Origin: an uncultured Lachnospiraceae bacterium
GTDB taxonomy: Bacteria; Bacillota; Clostridia; Lachnospirales; Lachnospiraceae
Direction: 5' to 3'
NCBI GenBank assembly: GCA_910586615.1
Contig: CAJUJP010000042.1
Location: forward strand, 1-28,811
DNA: 28,811 nucleotides
The notes below the pieces were generated by a model. The model saw only the letters and a list, made by a program, of their open reading frames with translations, was not told the origin of the DNA and did no database searches. This document shows, one piece after another, positions 7,663-13,819 of this stretch; position 1 is the first letter of the stretch; each line of letters begins with the position of its first letter. Both the position numbers and the translations under genes were made by a program.

Positions 7663-7965
7663 ATGAAAGATATAGATAAAGACACGCTTGGAGAAGCTCT
7701 CGCAAGAAATACACTGGACGATATTCCAACCCCGAAAAGTGACGCAAAGGAAATCGTCGGTCTGGTAAAAAACAGCGGACGTATTACCGGTTATCAGTTG
7801 TCCGACGGTTCCACCATTTCTAAGCAGGAAGGGGTTGCCCTCGCGAAAGAAGGTGAAATAAGAGGTGTCGGTATCGCCCACAGAAAAGATCAGGAATATT
7901 TAAAATCTCTGCCTGATGATTCTGAAAACAACAACCTGGGGAATCTTCCATCTGTTTCGGGTTGA
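7663..7965 (+). CDS. DUF3892-like small protein of unknown function
   Basis: A protein of 100 residues, soluble and acidic. The segment RITGYQLSDGSTISKQEGVALAKEG (about residues 40-64, read in part) followed by RGVGIAH and a final ENNNLGNLP matches the DUF3892 pattern as I recall it. The family has no established function. GGAGG is placed 8 nt before the ATG, a strong ribosome site. It stands alone, divergent from the TetR gene. The GTTAAG/GCTAA direct-repeat array begins 64 bp after its stop. No signal peptide or membrane segment is seen. Confidence 0.8.
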   Translation: MKDIDKDTLGEALARNTLDDIPTPKSDAKEIVGLVKNSGRITGYQLSDGSTISKQEGVALAKEGEIRGVGIAHRKDQEYLKSLPDDSENNNLGNLPSVSG

Positions 7966-8028
7966 TTTTATAAAGCAGAGCTTATACCGCACGATGGCAA
8001 ATGAACAGGCCAGCGTGTTTTCGCTCCC

Positions 8029-8094
8029 GTTAAGAATCTGCTAAATTGGTGTTAACAAATTGTTTCCTTTTCGTTTAACTTACGTTAAGAAAAG
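8029..8094 (+). promoter_or_regulatory. operator array A: six 11-bp direct repeats (GYTAA core)
   Basis: Units start at 8029, 8040, 8051, 8062, 8073 and 8084. They begin GTTAAG, GCTAAA, GTTAAC, GTTTCC, GTTTAA and GTTAAG, all exactly 11 bp apart. The array ends 10 bp before the -35 region of the promoter of the 47-residue membrane protein. Direct repeats at one-turn spacing are the binding mode of OmpR/PhoB-family regulators. A KdpE-like member is encoded at 10440-11150. The link to that regulator is inference. Confidence 0.75.
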
Positions 8095-8104
8095 CCGTTC
8101 CCTA

Positions 8105-8133
8105 TTTTCCGGCCCGGTATCATTCCTTATAAT
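8105..8133 (+). promoter_or_regulatory. promoter of the 47-residue membrane protein
   Basis: TATAAT (8128-8133) is preceded by a poor -35 TTTTCC (8105-8110) with a 17-nt spacer. A good -10 with a poor -35 directly beside an operator array is typical of activator-dependent promoters. The same TTTTCC-N17-TATAAT arrangement occurs at 9124-9152. Confidence 0.65.
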
Positions 8134-8179
8134 AGCGAAGGACAGTGATATTAATACCAGAAAGAGAGGGAACGATTTC

Positions 8180-8323
8180 ATGAATATTGGAATGATGATT
8201 GTATGTGTAATCGGCGGTCTGGCTGGTGTGCTCAGCACAGCGTATCTGATGATCAGCCTGCCTGTTGTAATCATATGGAAGTTCTACCGCCGGGTAAGAT
8301 TCGGATATAATATGTACCAGTAA
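8180..8323 (+). CDS. 47-residue membrane protein of unknown function
   Basis: The reading frame is clear from ATG at 8180, with GAGGG 9 nt upstream, to TAA at 8321. An N-terminal hydrophobic stretch (MNIGMMIVCVIGG onward, about residues 3-32) spans the membrane once, or twice with a short hairpin. It is followed by a basic, aromatic tail (WKFYRRVRFGYNMYQ). The charge distribution predicts a cytoplasmic C-terminus. I do not recognise the family with certainty. Longer in-frame starts upstream would run through the operator and promoter, so 8180 is preferred. It is preceded by operator array A and a -10 box, and followed directly by a 65-bp tandem repeat. A function linked to the adjacent KdpDE-like pair is plausible but unproven. 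Confidence 0.75.
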   Translation: MNIGMMIVCVIGGLAGVLSTAYLMISLPVVIIWKFYRRVRFGYNMYQ

Positions 8324-8328
8324 CAAAA

Positions 8329-8570
8329 CGAGCAAAGCTCGTTTACGAGATTTGCTTCGCAAACTCGGATGCTGGCGCTATGTAATACCATTCCGAGCAA
8401 AGCTCGTTTACGAGATTTGCTTCGCAAACTCGGATACTGGCGCTATGTAATACCTTTCCGAGCGGAGCTCGTTTACGAGATTTGCTTCGCAAACTCGGAT
8501 ACTGGCGTTATGTAGCATCAATCCAATCGGAGCCCGTTTTCGTGATTTGCTTCGCATACTCGGATGCTGG
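8329..8570. repeat. 65-bp tandem palindromic repeat, about 3.7 copies
   Basis: Copies start at 8329, 8394, 8459 and 8524, with an exact 65-bp period. The first three are nearly identical and the fourth is diverged. Each unit contains CGAGCaaaGCTCG-type and TTTGC-ttc-GCAAA stem-loops. The period is not a multiple of three, and the frames crossing the repeat on the minus strand (8120-8362, 8408-8593) are best explained as spurious. It lies in the 3' region of the 47-residue protein gene, ahead of a terminator. No unique spacers are present, so it is not a CRISPR array. Confidence 0.85.
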
Positions 8571-8593
8571 CCGACTTCTCCTAAATAATCCAT

Positions 8594-8638
8594 AAAACAA
8601 GTCGTGTAAGTTTTTTCAAACCTGCACGACTTGTTTTT
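8594..8638. terminator. bidirectional intrinsic terminator
   Basis: The arms AAAACAAGTCGTG (8594-8606) and CACGACTTGTTTTT (8625-8638) form a long stem. On the plus strand it ends in a five-T run, and on the minus strand in four T. It separates the rightward 47-residue gene and its repeat from the leftward peptide genes. The 133 bp from 8639 to 8771 contain no gene. They hold the palindrome GTTGTGCGCACAAC (8704-8717) and an adjacent GTTCG/CGAAC stem. Confidence 0.8.
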
Positions 8639-8771
8639 ATTTTATATTCCCTTTTAACCCTGTGTAATTGTCTGCTTTCATTTATGAGGCGACACGTAGA
8701 CATTGTTGTGCGCACAACCTGTTCGTTCCGTGCGAACCGGTTTGTGTATCGAGCGCTTTTAACCGTCAGGC

Positions 8772-8858
8772 TTATCTATTGCCAATCACAGAATACACCA
8801 GGCATCCGCCCAGCGCCACAAATACCAGCCCAAGGACCATATACTCCACAATACCCAT
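8772..8858 (-). CDS. 28-residue membrane peptide
   Basis: The gene has a strong ribosome site, GGAGG, 7 nt before its ATG at 8858 and ends in TAA at 8774-8772. The 28 residues begin MGIVEYMVLGLVFVALGG and end YSVIGNR, a single transmembrane segment with one acidic residue near the start and an Arg at the end. Size and form recall KdpF, the small stabilising subunit of the Kdp potassium pump, and the KdpDE-like genes lie close by. However, no kdpA, kdpB or kdpC follows and the sequence similarity is only general. It is the second of two peptide genes in tandem (31-bp gap). It is too short for standard gene finders. Confidence 0.65.
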   Translation of the reverse strand: MGIVEYMVLGLVFVALGGCLVYSVIGNR

Positions 8859-8889
8859 CTCTCATCCTCCATTTCCGGATATTCCCGTC

Positions 8890-8973
8890 CTATTTATGCT
8901 CATACCAGATTCCACCAAAAAAACCAACCACAACAACCACAATTGAAAAAACAGACCACGCGTCCATTTGCAT
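8890..8973 (-). CDS. 27-residue membrane peptide
   Basis: ATG at 8973 is preceded by GAGGAGG with 8 nt spacing, and the frame ends in TAG at 8892-8890. The peptide begins MQMDAWSVFS, continues with a Val- and Phe-rich hydrophobic core, and ends GIWYEHK: one membrane segment with a short polar tail. It is the first gene of a leftward two-peptide unit whose -10 box (9009-9014) and operator array (9048-9113) lie directly upstream. I do not recognise a family. Alternatives to a regulated membrane peptide are a type I toxin-like peptide or a small subunit of a transporter, but no antisense RNA promoter was identified. Confidence 0.65.
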   Translation of the reverse strand: MQMDAWSVFSIVVVVVGFFGGIWYEHK

Positions 8974-9008
8974 CCCGACTTCCTCCTCACCGTAGACTTC
9001 TCAAGAAA

Positions 9009-9037
9009 ATACTAGCATACACACATCTACTTTCACA
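9009..9037 (-). promoter_or_regulatory. promoter of the two membrane peptides
   Basis: On the minus strand TAGTAT (9009-9014) is a fair -10 box, preceded after 17 nt by the poor -35 TGTGAA (9032-9037). The predicted start near 9002 leaves about 29 nt before the first ATG. The first base of the -10 box is 44 bp from the G of the last operator repeat, exactly as at the 47-residue protein promoter. Confidence 0.6.
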
Positions 9038-9047
9038 GGGGATCATC

Positions 9048-9113
9048 GGTTTTTTAGCATATCTTTAGCGTTTTCTTGATACAATCTTATCCTCATCTTA
9101 ACGTCTTCTTAGC
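9048..9113 (-). promoter_or_regulatory. operator array B: six 11-bp direct repeats (GYTAAG core)
   Basis: Read on the minus strand the six 11-bp units begin GCTAAG, GTTAAG, GATAAG, ATCAAG, GCTAAA and GCTAAA, without gaps. The array sits between divergent promoters: the peptide promoter to the left and the kinase promoter to the right. The -35 hexamers begin 10 bp beyond its two edges. The motif and orientation match array A. The likely binder is the KdpE-like regulator encoded next door, by inference. Confidence 0.75.
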
Positions 9114-9123
9114 GCACATTCTG

Positions 9124-9152
9124 TTTTCCTTTTATAAGAAAAAGGATATAAT
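9124..9152 (+). promoter_or_regulatory. promoter of the KdpDE-like genes
   Basis: TTTTCC (9124-9129), a 17-nt spacer and TATAAT (9147-9152) match the arrangement at 8105-8133. The -10 box lies 71 nt before the preferred kinase start. The proximity of array B suggests autoregulation. Confidence 0.6.
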
Positions 9153-9223
9153 GAACGCAGGCACATTAAGACTTGTATTACTGTTTGTTCCGCCGGTTTA
9201 CGGGCGGCAGAATGGAGATTTTT

Positions 9224-10336
9224 ATGCAAAACAACTCACGAACACACCGCTTTTTTCAAATACAATCGCTGCAGATCCATTCCCTGTTCCGAAACTGCAT
9301 TGTCATATTGGCCGGGCTGACCATTGCCACCATATTTGCATTCTTGCTGCCGGAAAACACCGTTCCGCAAAATGCGGCCAATATCGCACTCATATATATT
9401 CTTGCGCTGATTATCATTGCACGCTATACGGACGGTTATCTTCCGGGACTTATTTCCTCCGTGATTGCCGTCGTCTGCTTTAATTTCCTGTTTACTTATC
9501 CATATTTCGAACTTAATTTTACGCTTTCAGGATATCCAGTCACCTTTCTGGAAATGCTCGGCGTAACGCTGCTCACGAGCACCATGACCACAGGCATGAA
9601 ACAGCAGGCGCGTATGATTGCCGAAAAGGACAAGCTTTTATCCGAAACGGAAAAGGAAAAGATGCGGGCTAATCTGCTTCGGGCAATATCCCATGATTTG
9701 CGGACGCCTTTGACAGGCATCATCGGCGCAAGTTCTTCCTATCTGGACAACAGTAATGTTCTCTCAGAGGAGGAAAAAGGCGCCATCGTGACTCACATTC
9801 ACGAGGACGCCAACTGGCTTTTAAATATGGTAGAAAATCTGCTTTCCGTCACACGCATCCACAATCAGTCCTCTACCGTCAAAAAGACTGACGAATCGGT
9901 TGAAGAAATTGTCTCCGCCGCAATGATGCGCCTGAAAAAAAGGCTTCCCGAGGCATCCGTCAGCGTCTCTGTTCCGGAAGAGCCTCTGATTCTGCCGATG
10001 GATGCCATTTTAATTGAACAGGTATTGATCAATCTTCTGGAAAATGCCATCGTCCACTCTCAGAGCAGCCGACCCATCCTTTGTTACGTGGATGACGATG
10101 CCGCCTGTGTGACTTTTCATGTAAAAGACAACGGGATCGGTATTGATCCGGAACGGTTAAAAAATATATTTGACGGCAATTCTTATATCGGAAACAGCGA
10201 CTCGGACTCCAACAAGGGCATGGGCATCGGTTTGTCCATCTGCAAGACAATCATCACTGCCCATAACGGAACTATTAACGCCAGGAATCACGAACAGGGT
10301 GCCGAATTTTACTTTTCATTGCCAAAAGAAGAATAG
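9224..10336 (+). CDS. short KdpD-like sensor histidine kinase (DUF4118 type)
   Basis: A protein of 370 residues from ATG 9224, chosen because GGAG lies 6 nt upstream. An in-frame ATG at 9212 has a weaker site. Four membrane segments (about 22-42, 52-68, 73-93, 106-123) form a DUF4118/KdpD-type sensor. The kinase core is complete: His157 in ISHDLRTPL, the N box around Asn274, DNGIGI (302-307) and GMGIGL (332-337). The large N-terminal KdpD and Usp domains and the GAF domain of classical KdpD are absent, so potassium or c-di-AMP sensing cannot be assumed. It is followed after 103 bp by a KdpE-like regulator. No kdpFABC is present in the window. Confidence 0.88.
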   Translation: MQNNSRTHRFFQIQSLQIHSLFRNCIVILAGLTIATIFAFLLPENTVPQNAANIALIYILALIIIARYTDGYLPGLISSVIAVVCFNFLFTYPYFELNFTLSGYPVTFLEMLGVTLLTSTMTTGMKQQARMIAEKDKLLSETEKEKMRANLLRAISHDLRTPLTGIIGASSSYLDNSNVLSEEEKGAIVTHIHEDANWLLNMVENLLSVTRIHNQSSTVKKTDESVEEIVSAAMMRLKKRLPEASVSVSVPEEPLILPMDAILIEQVLINLLENAIVHSQSSRPILCYVDDDAACVTFHVKDNGIGIDPERLKNIFDGNSYIGNSDSDSNKGMGIGLSICKTIITAHNGTINARNHEQGAEFYFSLPKEE

Positions 10337-10439
10337 TCCTGACGTAACATTTCAGCCGGCCGCTCCACTGTCAGGCGGGTTTTTATATGGCTGAATTGCT
10401 GCCGCCTGGCTGTTTCAGAGAAAACGGAGGGTTCAACAA

Positions 10440-11150
10440 ATGAATCTAAAACATGAAATACTGCTGATCGAAGATGAAAAAAATATCTGTAATTTTATTG
10501 CCACCACACTGCGGACTCAGGACTACAAAGTCAGCTTTGCAGGAAATGCCGCAGGCGGTCTGTCCCTGGCTGCTTCCGCCTGTCCCGATTTGGTTCTTCT
10601 GGATCTCGGACTTCCTGATATGGACGGTATCGACGTGATCCGGAACATCAGAACATGGAGCAACATTCCCATTATTGTTATTTCCGCAAGGACACAAGAA
10701 AAAGAAAAGGTGGAGGCATTAGACGCGGGGGCTGATGACTATATCACGAAGCCTTTTGGCACATCCGAATTAATGGCCAGAATACGTACCGCTCTCCGCC
10801 GCGCCACACTGTCCGGCAATGCATCCGCACCGGCCGAAAACCGATATGCCGCCAGGGATCTTGTGATCGACTATGAAAAACATATTGTCACCGTAAACGG
10901 CAGCATCATTCATTTTACCCAGATTGAATACAAGATTCTGACCTTTCTTGCCCGCAATGCCGGAAAAGTCATTACCTATGATACGCTGATCACTCATGTA
11001 TGGGGGCCTTATGCAGACAGCAACAATCGTATCCTGCGTGTCAACATGGCGAATATCCGCAGAAAGCTGGAACAAAATCCCGCCGATCCTCAATATATTT
11101 TTACAGAAATCGGCATTGGCTACCGGATGATCGACAACGAAAATCTGTAA
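10440..11150 (+). CDS. KdpE-like OmpR/PhoB-family response regulator
   Basis: A protein of 236 residues. The receiver domain has the acidic pocket Glu11-Asp12, phospho-acceptor Asp55 in LLDLGLPDMDG, and the conserved Lys in YITKPFG. The C-terminal winged helix (about 130-230) contains FTQIEYKILTFLARNAGKV and VNMANIRRKLEQ, which resemble KdpE more than other OmpR members. GGAGG lies 9 nt before the ATG. It is paired with the upstream kinase. The family binds direct repeats about 11 bp apart, so the arrays at 8029-8094 and 9048-9113 are natural target candidates. The 103-bp gap to the kinase holds an inverted repeat TTCAGCC/GGCTGAA, with no clear terminator. Confidence 0.92.
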   Translation: MNLKHEILLIEDEKNICNFIATTLRTQDYKVSFAGNAAGGLSLAASACPDLVLLDLGLPDMDGIDVIRNIRTWSNIPIIVISARTQEKEKVEALDAGADDYITKPFGTSELMARIRTALRRATLSGNASAPAENRYAARDLVIDYEKHIVTVNGSIIHFTQIEYKILTFLARNAGKVITYDTLITHVWGPYADSNNRILRVNMANIRRKLEQNPADPQYIFTEIGIGYRMIDNENL

Positions 11151-11186
11151 GACACACCGGTGTAATGCAAATCCGCACCGCCGCCA

Positions 11187-11215
11187 TTGACAAATGTGAG
11201 AAAACACAGTATACT
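11187..11215 (+). promoter_or_regulatory. near-consensus sigma-A promoter of the SRP RNA
   Basis: A perfect TTGACA (11187-11192), a 17-nt spacer and TATACT (11210-11215) predict a start about 7 nt downstream at 11222. This is where the SRP RNA 5' strand begins. Confidence 0.9.
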
Positions 11216-11221
11216 AATAAA

Positions 11222-11487
11222 ACCGTGCAGCCGGGGCGTTAGCGGTGCCCTGTACCCACAATCCGCTCTAGTGGGGGTGATGCTTTATCGAGGGTGTACG
11301 CTTGTGTAGCTGCCCTTTATAAGTGGCGTTGAAGTTTGGGTCTTACGCAATGGGAATCCGTGAACCGTGTCAGGGTGGGAACACAGCAGCACTAAGCAGA
11401 ATCTCTCATGTGCCGTGAGGGTGCCTGGCGGAGTTAACTGTAAAGGTAACGTACATGGGTTAAATTCGACATAAAGCGCACGGTTTT
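11222..11487 (+). ncRNA. ffs: signal recognition particle RNA, large bacterial type
   Basis: The RNA is about 265 nt. The apical domain IV is recognisable at 11360-11395: GTGAACC, then GTGTCAGG, a GGAA tetraloop, and AGCAGC, the Ffh-binding internal loops. The 5' part (GCGGTGCCCTGTACCC and GTGGGGGTGATGC) is the Alu-type domain of the large Firmicutes form. The terminal helix is formed by ACCGTGC at the start (11222-11228) and GCACGGT at 11478-11484. The gene has a consensus promoter and an overlapping terminator. The RNA forms the signal recognition particle with Ffh for co-translational membrane targeting. Unlike in many Firmicutes, it is not beside tadA and dnaX. The exact 3' end is estimated. 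Confidence 0.95.
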
Positions 11488-11501
11488 TCGTGCGCTTTTT
11501 T
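11473..11501 (+). terminator. intrinsic terminator of the SRP RNA
   Basis: AAAGCGCAC (11473-11481) pairs with GTGCGCTTT (11490-11498), followed by T. The left arm overlaps the 3' strand of the terminal SRP helix, so final folding requires rearrangement or processing. Confidence 0.85.
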
Positions 11502-11529
11502 AGATACAATATATGATACATCATATCCT

Positions 11530-11556
11530 GACGGTAAATGTAAAACCATTACCGTC
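11530..11556. other. intergenic hairpin
   Basis: GACGGTA and TACCGTC arms, extended by ATG/CAT after a bulge, enclose a short loop between the convergent SRP RNA and the DUF6128-like gene. No U-run follows on either strand. The function is not known. Confidence 0.45.
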
Positions 11557-11578
11557 CAGACTTATGTCATTCCACGCG

Positions 11579-11604
11579 AAAAACCGTTTTCTATGCGGCT
11601 TTTT
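11579..11604 (-). terminator. intrinsic terminator of the DUF6128-like gene
   Basis: On the minus strand AAAAGCCG and CGGTTTTT arms (one G-T pair) enclose an 8-nt loop, and the right arm runs into the T-tract. It is 37 bp past the stop codon of the gene at 11641. Confidence 0.65.
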
Positions 11605-11640
11605 GCATGATATCAACATCAGAATATCTCCGGAAATTTT

Positions 11641-13425
11641 CTACAATTCCACTTTTCTGAGATAATAACCAAATTCTCCGGCACGCACTGTACCGCCCGG
11701 ACATTCAAAGGCCTCAAATCCGAACATCAGAGCCACCATCTTTTCCCTCTCATAAAACACACCCGGCACACCCAGATAGTAATCTTCTTCTTTTCCCAAA
11801 ATGACATACCGGTAATTATAAAACCCGTGCAGCAGAAAACTGTTGTTGACAAGGTGCTGGTACTTTGACTGCAGAATTACAAAATCCTTCGGTTCCAGCT
11901 TGACATACACTCTTTCATCCCCGTAAGGATGTATATTTTCATATGTATCCAGAATCTGCTCCCACTTGTCCTCTTTCACGCTGTATTCCTGTGTATTGTA
12001 TGTCACCGCGGCAGCATCCGCCTGAGTCTGTCGGGGCAGTTCTTCTGTAATGATAATCGTCTGTGGTTGTCTGTTTGTCTGCTCTGATCTGTCTGTATTG
12101 TGATTCTGCGTTCTCCATGAATTACCGATATTCCACGATTTTATTTCTTTTCTTGTTTCATACGTATTCATTTCACTTTCTCTGTTGTGTAATTCGTCAG
12201 TGTCTTTTTGTGTACGATCTGTTTGTATTTTTTCCCCGGAATGATTGATTCTTTCCATCCTGCTTGTGTCCCATGATACATGACTGTTTTCCTCATCCGC
12301 TTCGCCGCTCTTTTCTCTGGATCCTATACCTATACTCTGAAATGTGTCAATTTTTTGCATGTTTTCTGACAAATCTGATTTCTCTAAATTCTCCGAGCCG
12401 GGCATATTTTGTGTCCTGTAATTATTTCCTGAATCTTCCATATTTTCCGCTTTACCGGCGTTTCCCCAGGCCGTTATACTGCCCGTTTCAATTATCCTTC
12501 CCATATCTGCGCTGATCGGATCTGGCAAATCTCTCGATCCGTCTATATTGTCCGGATCCGGCAGGTTTCCTGTTTTGTCTGCATTTCCCGGATTCCACAG
12601 GTTTCCTGTTCTGTCTGTATATCCCGGATTCGACAGATTTCCTGTTCTGCCTGCATTACTTGGATTCGACATTTGCCTTGCTCTATCCGCAGTTCCTGTT
12701 CCTGGCATATCTCCTGATTTCTCCACATTTACCTGGGATCCTGCATTTCCTGATTCATCCGTATTTTCTAGGTATCCTGCATTTCCTAATCTATCCACAT
12801 TTTCCTGGGATCCTGCATTTCCTGGTTCATCCGCATTTTCTAGGTATTCTACATTTCTTGATCCATCCACATTTTCCTGGTATTCTGCATTTCCTGATCT
12901 ATCCATATTTACCTGATGTCCTACATTTCCTAGTTCATCCGTATTTTCCTGGTATTCTACATTTCCTGATCCGCCGGTATTCCCGTAAGCTTCAAAGCTA
13001 TTTGATGTATTGACATTTTCTATCTCTTTTTTATTCTGCGCTTCTCCGCCTTTTTCTTGTCCTGCAAAATTTTGCGGTTCATAAGTGATTTTTCGTACAG
13101 GCATATCTAATGCGGATTTACTCTTTCCTTCCAGCACATAACCGCCTGACAGCATTACCTGAATCATGGCCCTGTCAATGTTTTCCAGAAGAATGTCCTC
13201 CCAGTTTCCGCCGCCGTCCTGAATCGCAATACCGTTTATCTCTTTCCATCCTGTTCCACTATAAACGCGAATCGGAAATCTTCCGCTTATGCTCAGGGGA
13301 AGATTCTGAACCTTCAGATAGCACCTGCTTTCCCGGTTCCGGTTTTCCACCTTTAAAAATCCGGCGCTCCCCATCCTGCTTCCATCTTTGTACAATCCTA
13401 AATATATGATTTCTTTCTGGTACAT
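11641..13425 (-). CDS. DUF6128-like protein with thirteen 12-residue repeats
   Basis: A protein of 594 residues with three parts. The N-terminal globular domain (about 1-125, beginning YLGLYKDGSRMGSAGFLKVE) and the C-terminal globular domain (about 480-594, with HGFYNYRYVILGKEEDYYLG) look like the two halves of a DUF6128 protein as I recall it. Between them is a long, hydrophilic, Asn/Gly/Glu-rich linker with exactly thirteen 12-residue repeats (154-309). No signal peptide or membrane segment is visible, so it is probably cytoplasmic. The function is unknown. GAGGGAAAGGC precedes the ATG. It has its own terminator, and 394 bp of upstream DNA, so it is probably transcribed alone. Repeat number may vary between strains. 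Confidence 0.85.
   Translation of the reverse strand: MYQKEIIYLGLYKDGSRMGSAGFLKVENRNRESRCYLKVQNLPLSISGRFPIRVYSGTGWKEINGIAIQDGGGNWEDILLENIDRAMIQVMLSGGYVLEGKSKSALDMPVRKITYEPQNFAGQEKGGEAQNKKEIENVNTSNSFEAYGNTGGSGNVEYQENTDELGNVGHQVNMDRSGNAEYQENVDGSRNVEYLENADEPGNAGSQENVDRLGNAGYLENTDESGNAGSQVNVEKSGDMPGTGTADRARQMSNPSNAGRTGNLSNPGYTDRTGNLWNPGNADKTGNLPDPDNIDGSRDLPDPISADMGRIIETGSITAWGNAGKAENMEDSGNNYRTQNMPGSENLEKSDLSENMQKIDTFQSIGIGSREKSGEADEENSHVSWDTSRMERINHSGEKIQTDRTQKDTDELHNRESEMNTYETRKEIKSWNIGNSWRTQNHNTDRSEQTNRQPQTIIITEELPRQTQADAAAVTYNTQEYSVKEDKWEQILDTYENIHPYGDERVYVKLEPKDFVILQSKYQHLVNNSFLLHGFYNYRYVILGKEEDYYLGVPGVFYEREKMVALMFGFEAFECPGGTVRAGEFGYYLRKVEL
12499..12966 (-). repeat. 36-bp in-gene tandem repeat, 13 copies
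   Basis: Each copy encodes 12 residues of the form G-N-x-x-x-x-x-N-x-D-x-x. Seven N-terminal copies are of one type (for example GNAGYLENTDES). The later six drift to a Pro-containing type (for example GNLWNPGNADKT). Counting gives residues 154-309 without gaps. The reading frame is preserved throughout, indicating selection on protein. Confidence 0.85.
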
Positions 13426-13819
13426 GCCTTTCCCTCTCTCTCATGTTATGCTTCATTACAGTCAAGCCATCTCCCGCCGCCGGGCCATGCATTCATTTTA
13501 GCTGCATGTGATACCGCACAATACAGATATCCGGTCACCACTCGTACCATGCACCTGTGAATTACTGTACTGTATGACCGGCAGCGTCTTTGCTGCAAAT
13601 TGCAAAAATCAGTACAATCGTAACACTGTATGCCGCACGGGCTTTCCTGTAAATATATATGCATCCGAAAAGAAAAAAATGCCGGATCAACATCTCTGGG
13701 ATGTCATCCGGCATAAAAAGCAAAATTATATCATATACGCAACAGCTATTCCAAAATTCATAAAATCCATATTCGCTAAAGCATTCCAGCGTTTCTACAG
13801 ATCCATTTTCATAAAACTT
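13426..13819. other. 394-bp gene-free gap
   Basis: No frame here has a good ribosome site or a recognisable protein. The minus-strand 72-residue frame (13446-13664) and the plus-strand 107-residue frame (13508-13831) look fortuitous. The gap holds the terminator at 13672-13714 and presumably the promoter of the DUF6128-like gene, for which no pair of boxes with proper spacing was found. Confidence 0.6.
13672..13714 (-). terminator. intrinsic terminator downstream of the CdaR-like gene
   Basis: On the minus strand ATGCCGGAT and ATCCGGCAT arms, with an inner CATC/GATG pairing, are followed by a seven-T run. It is about 105 bp beyond the stop of the CdaR-like gene. Confidence 0.85.

Noticed and set aside
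8329..8570. Possible CRISPR array
   Set aside because: The repeats are contiguous 65-bp units with no unique spacers, and no cas gene is present.
8120..8593. Minus-strand frames over the 65-bp repeat
   Set aside because: They arise from the repeat itself, have no ribosome site, and the period of 65 is not a multiple of three.
8772..8858. Definite KdpF assignment for the 28-residue peptide
   Set aside because: Only size and single-helix form match, and no kdpA follows. It is kept as an unnamed peptide.
12548..13013. Plus-strand frames with periodic Phe/Leu/Pro-rich sequence
   Set aside because: They are the complement of the 36-bp repeat inside the DUF6128-like gene, which has the convincing domains at both ends.
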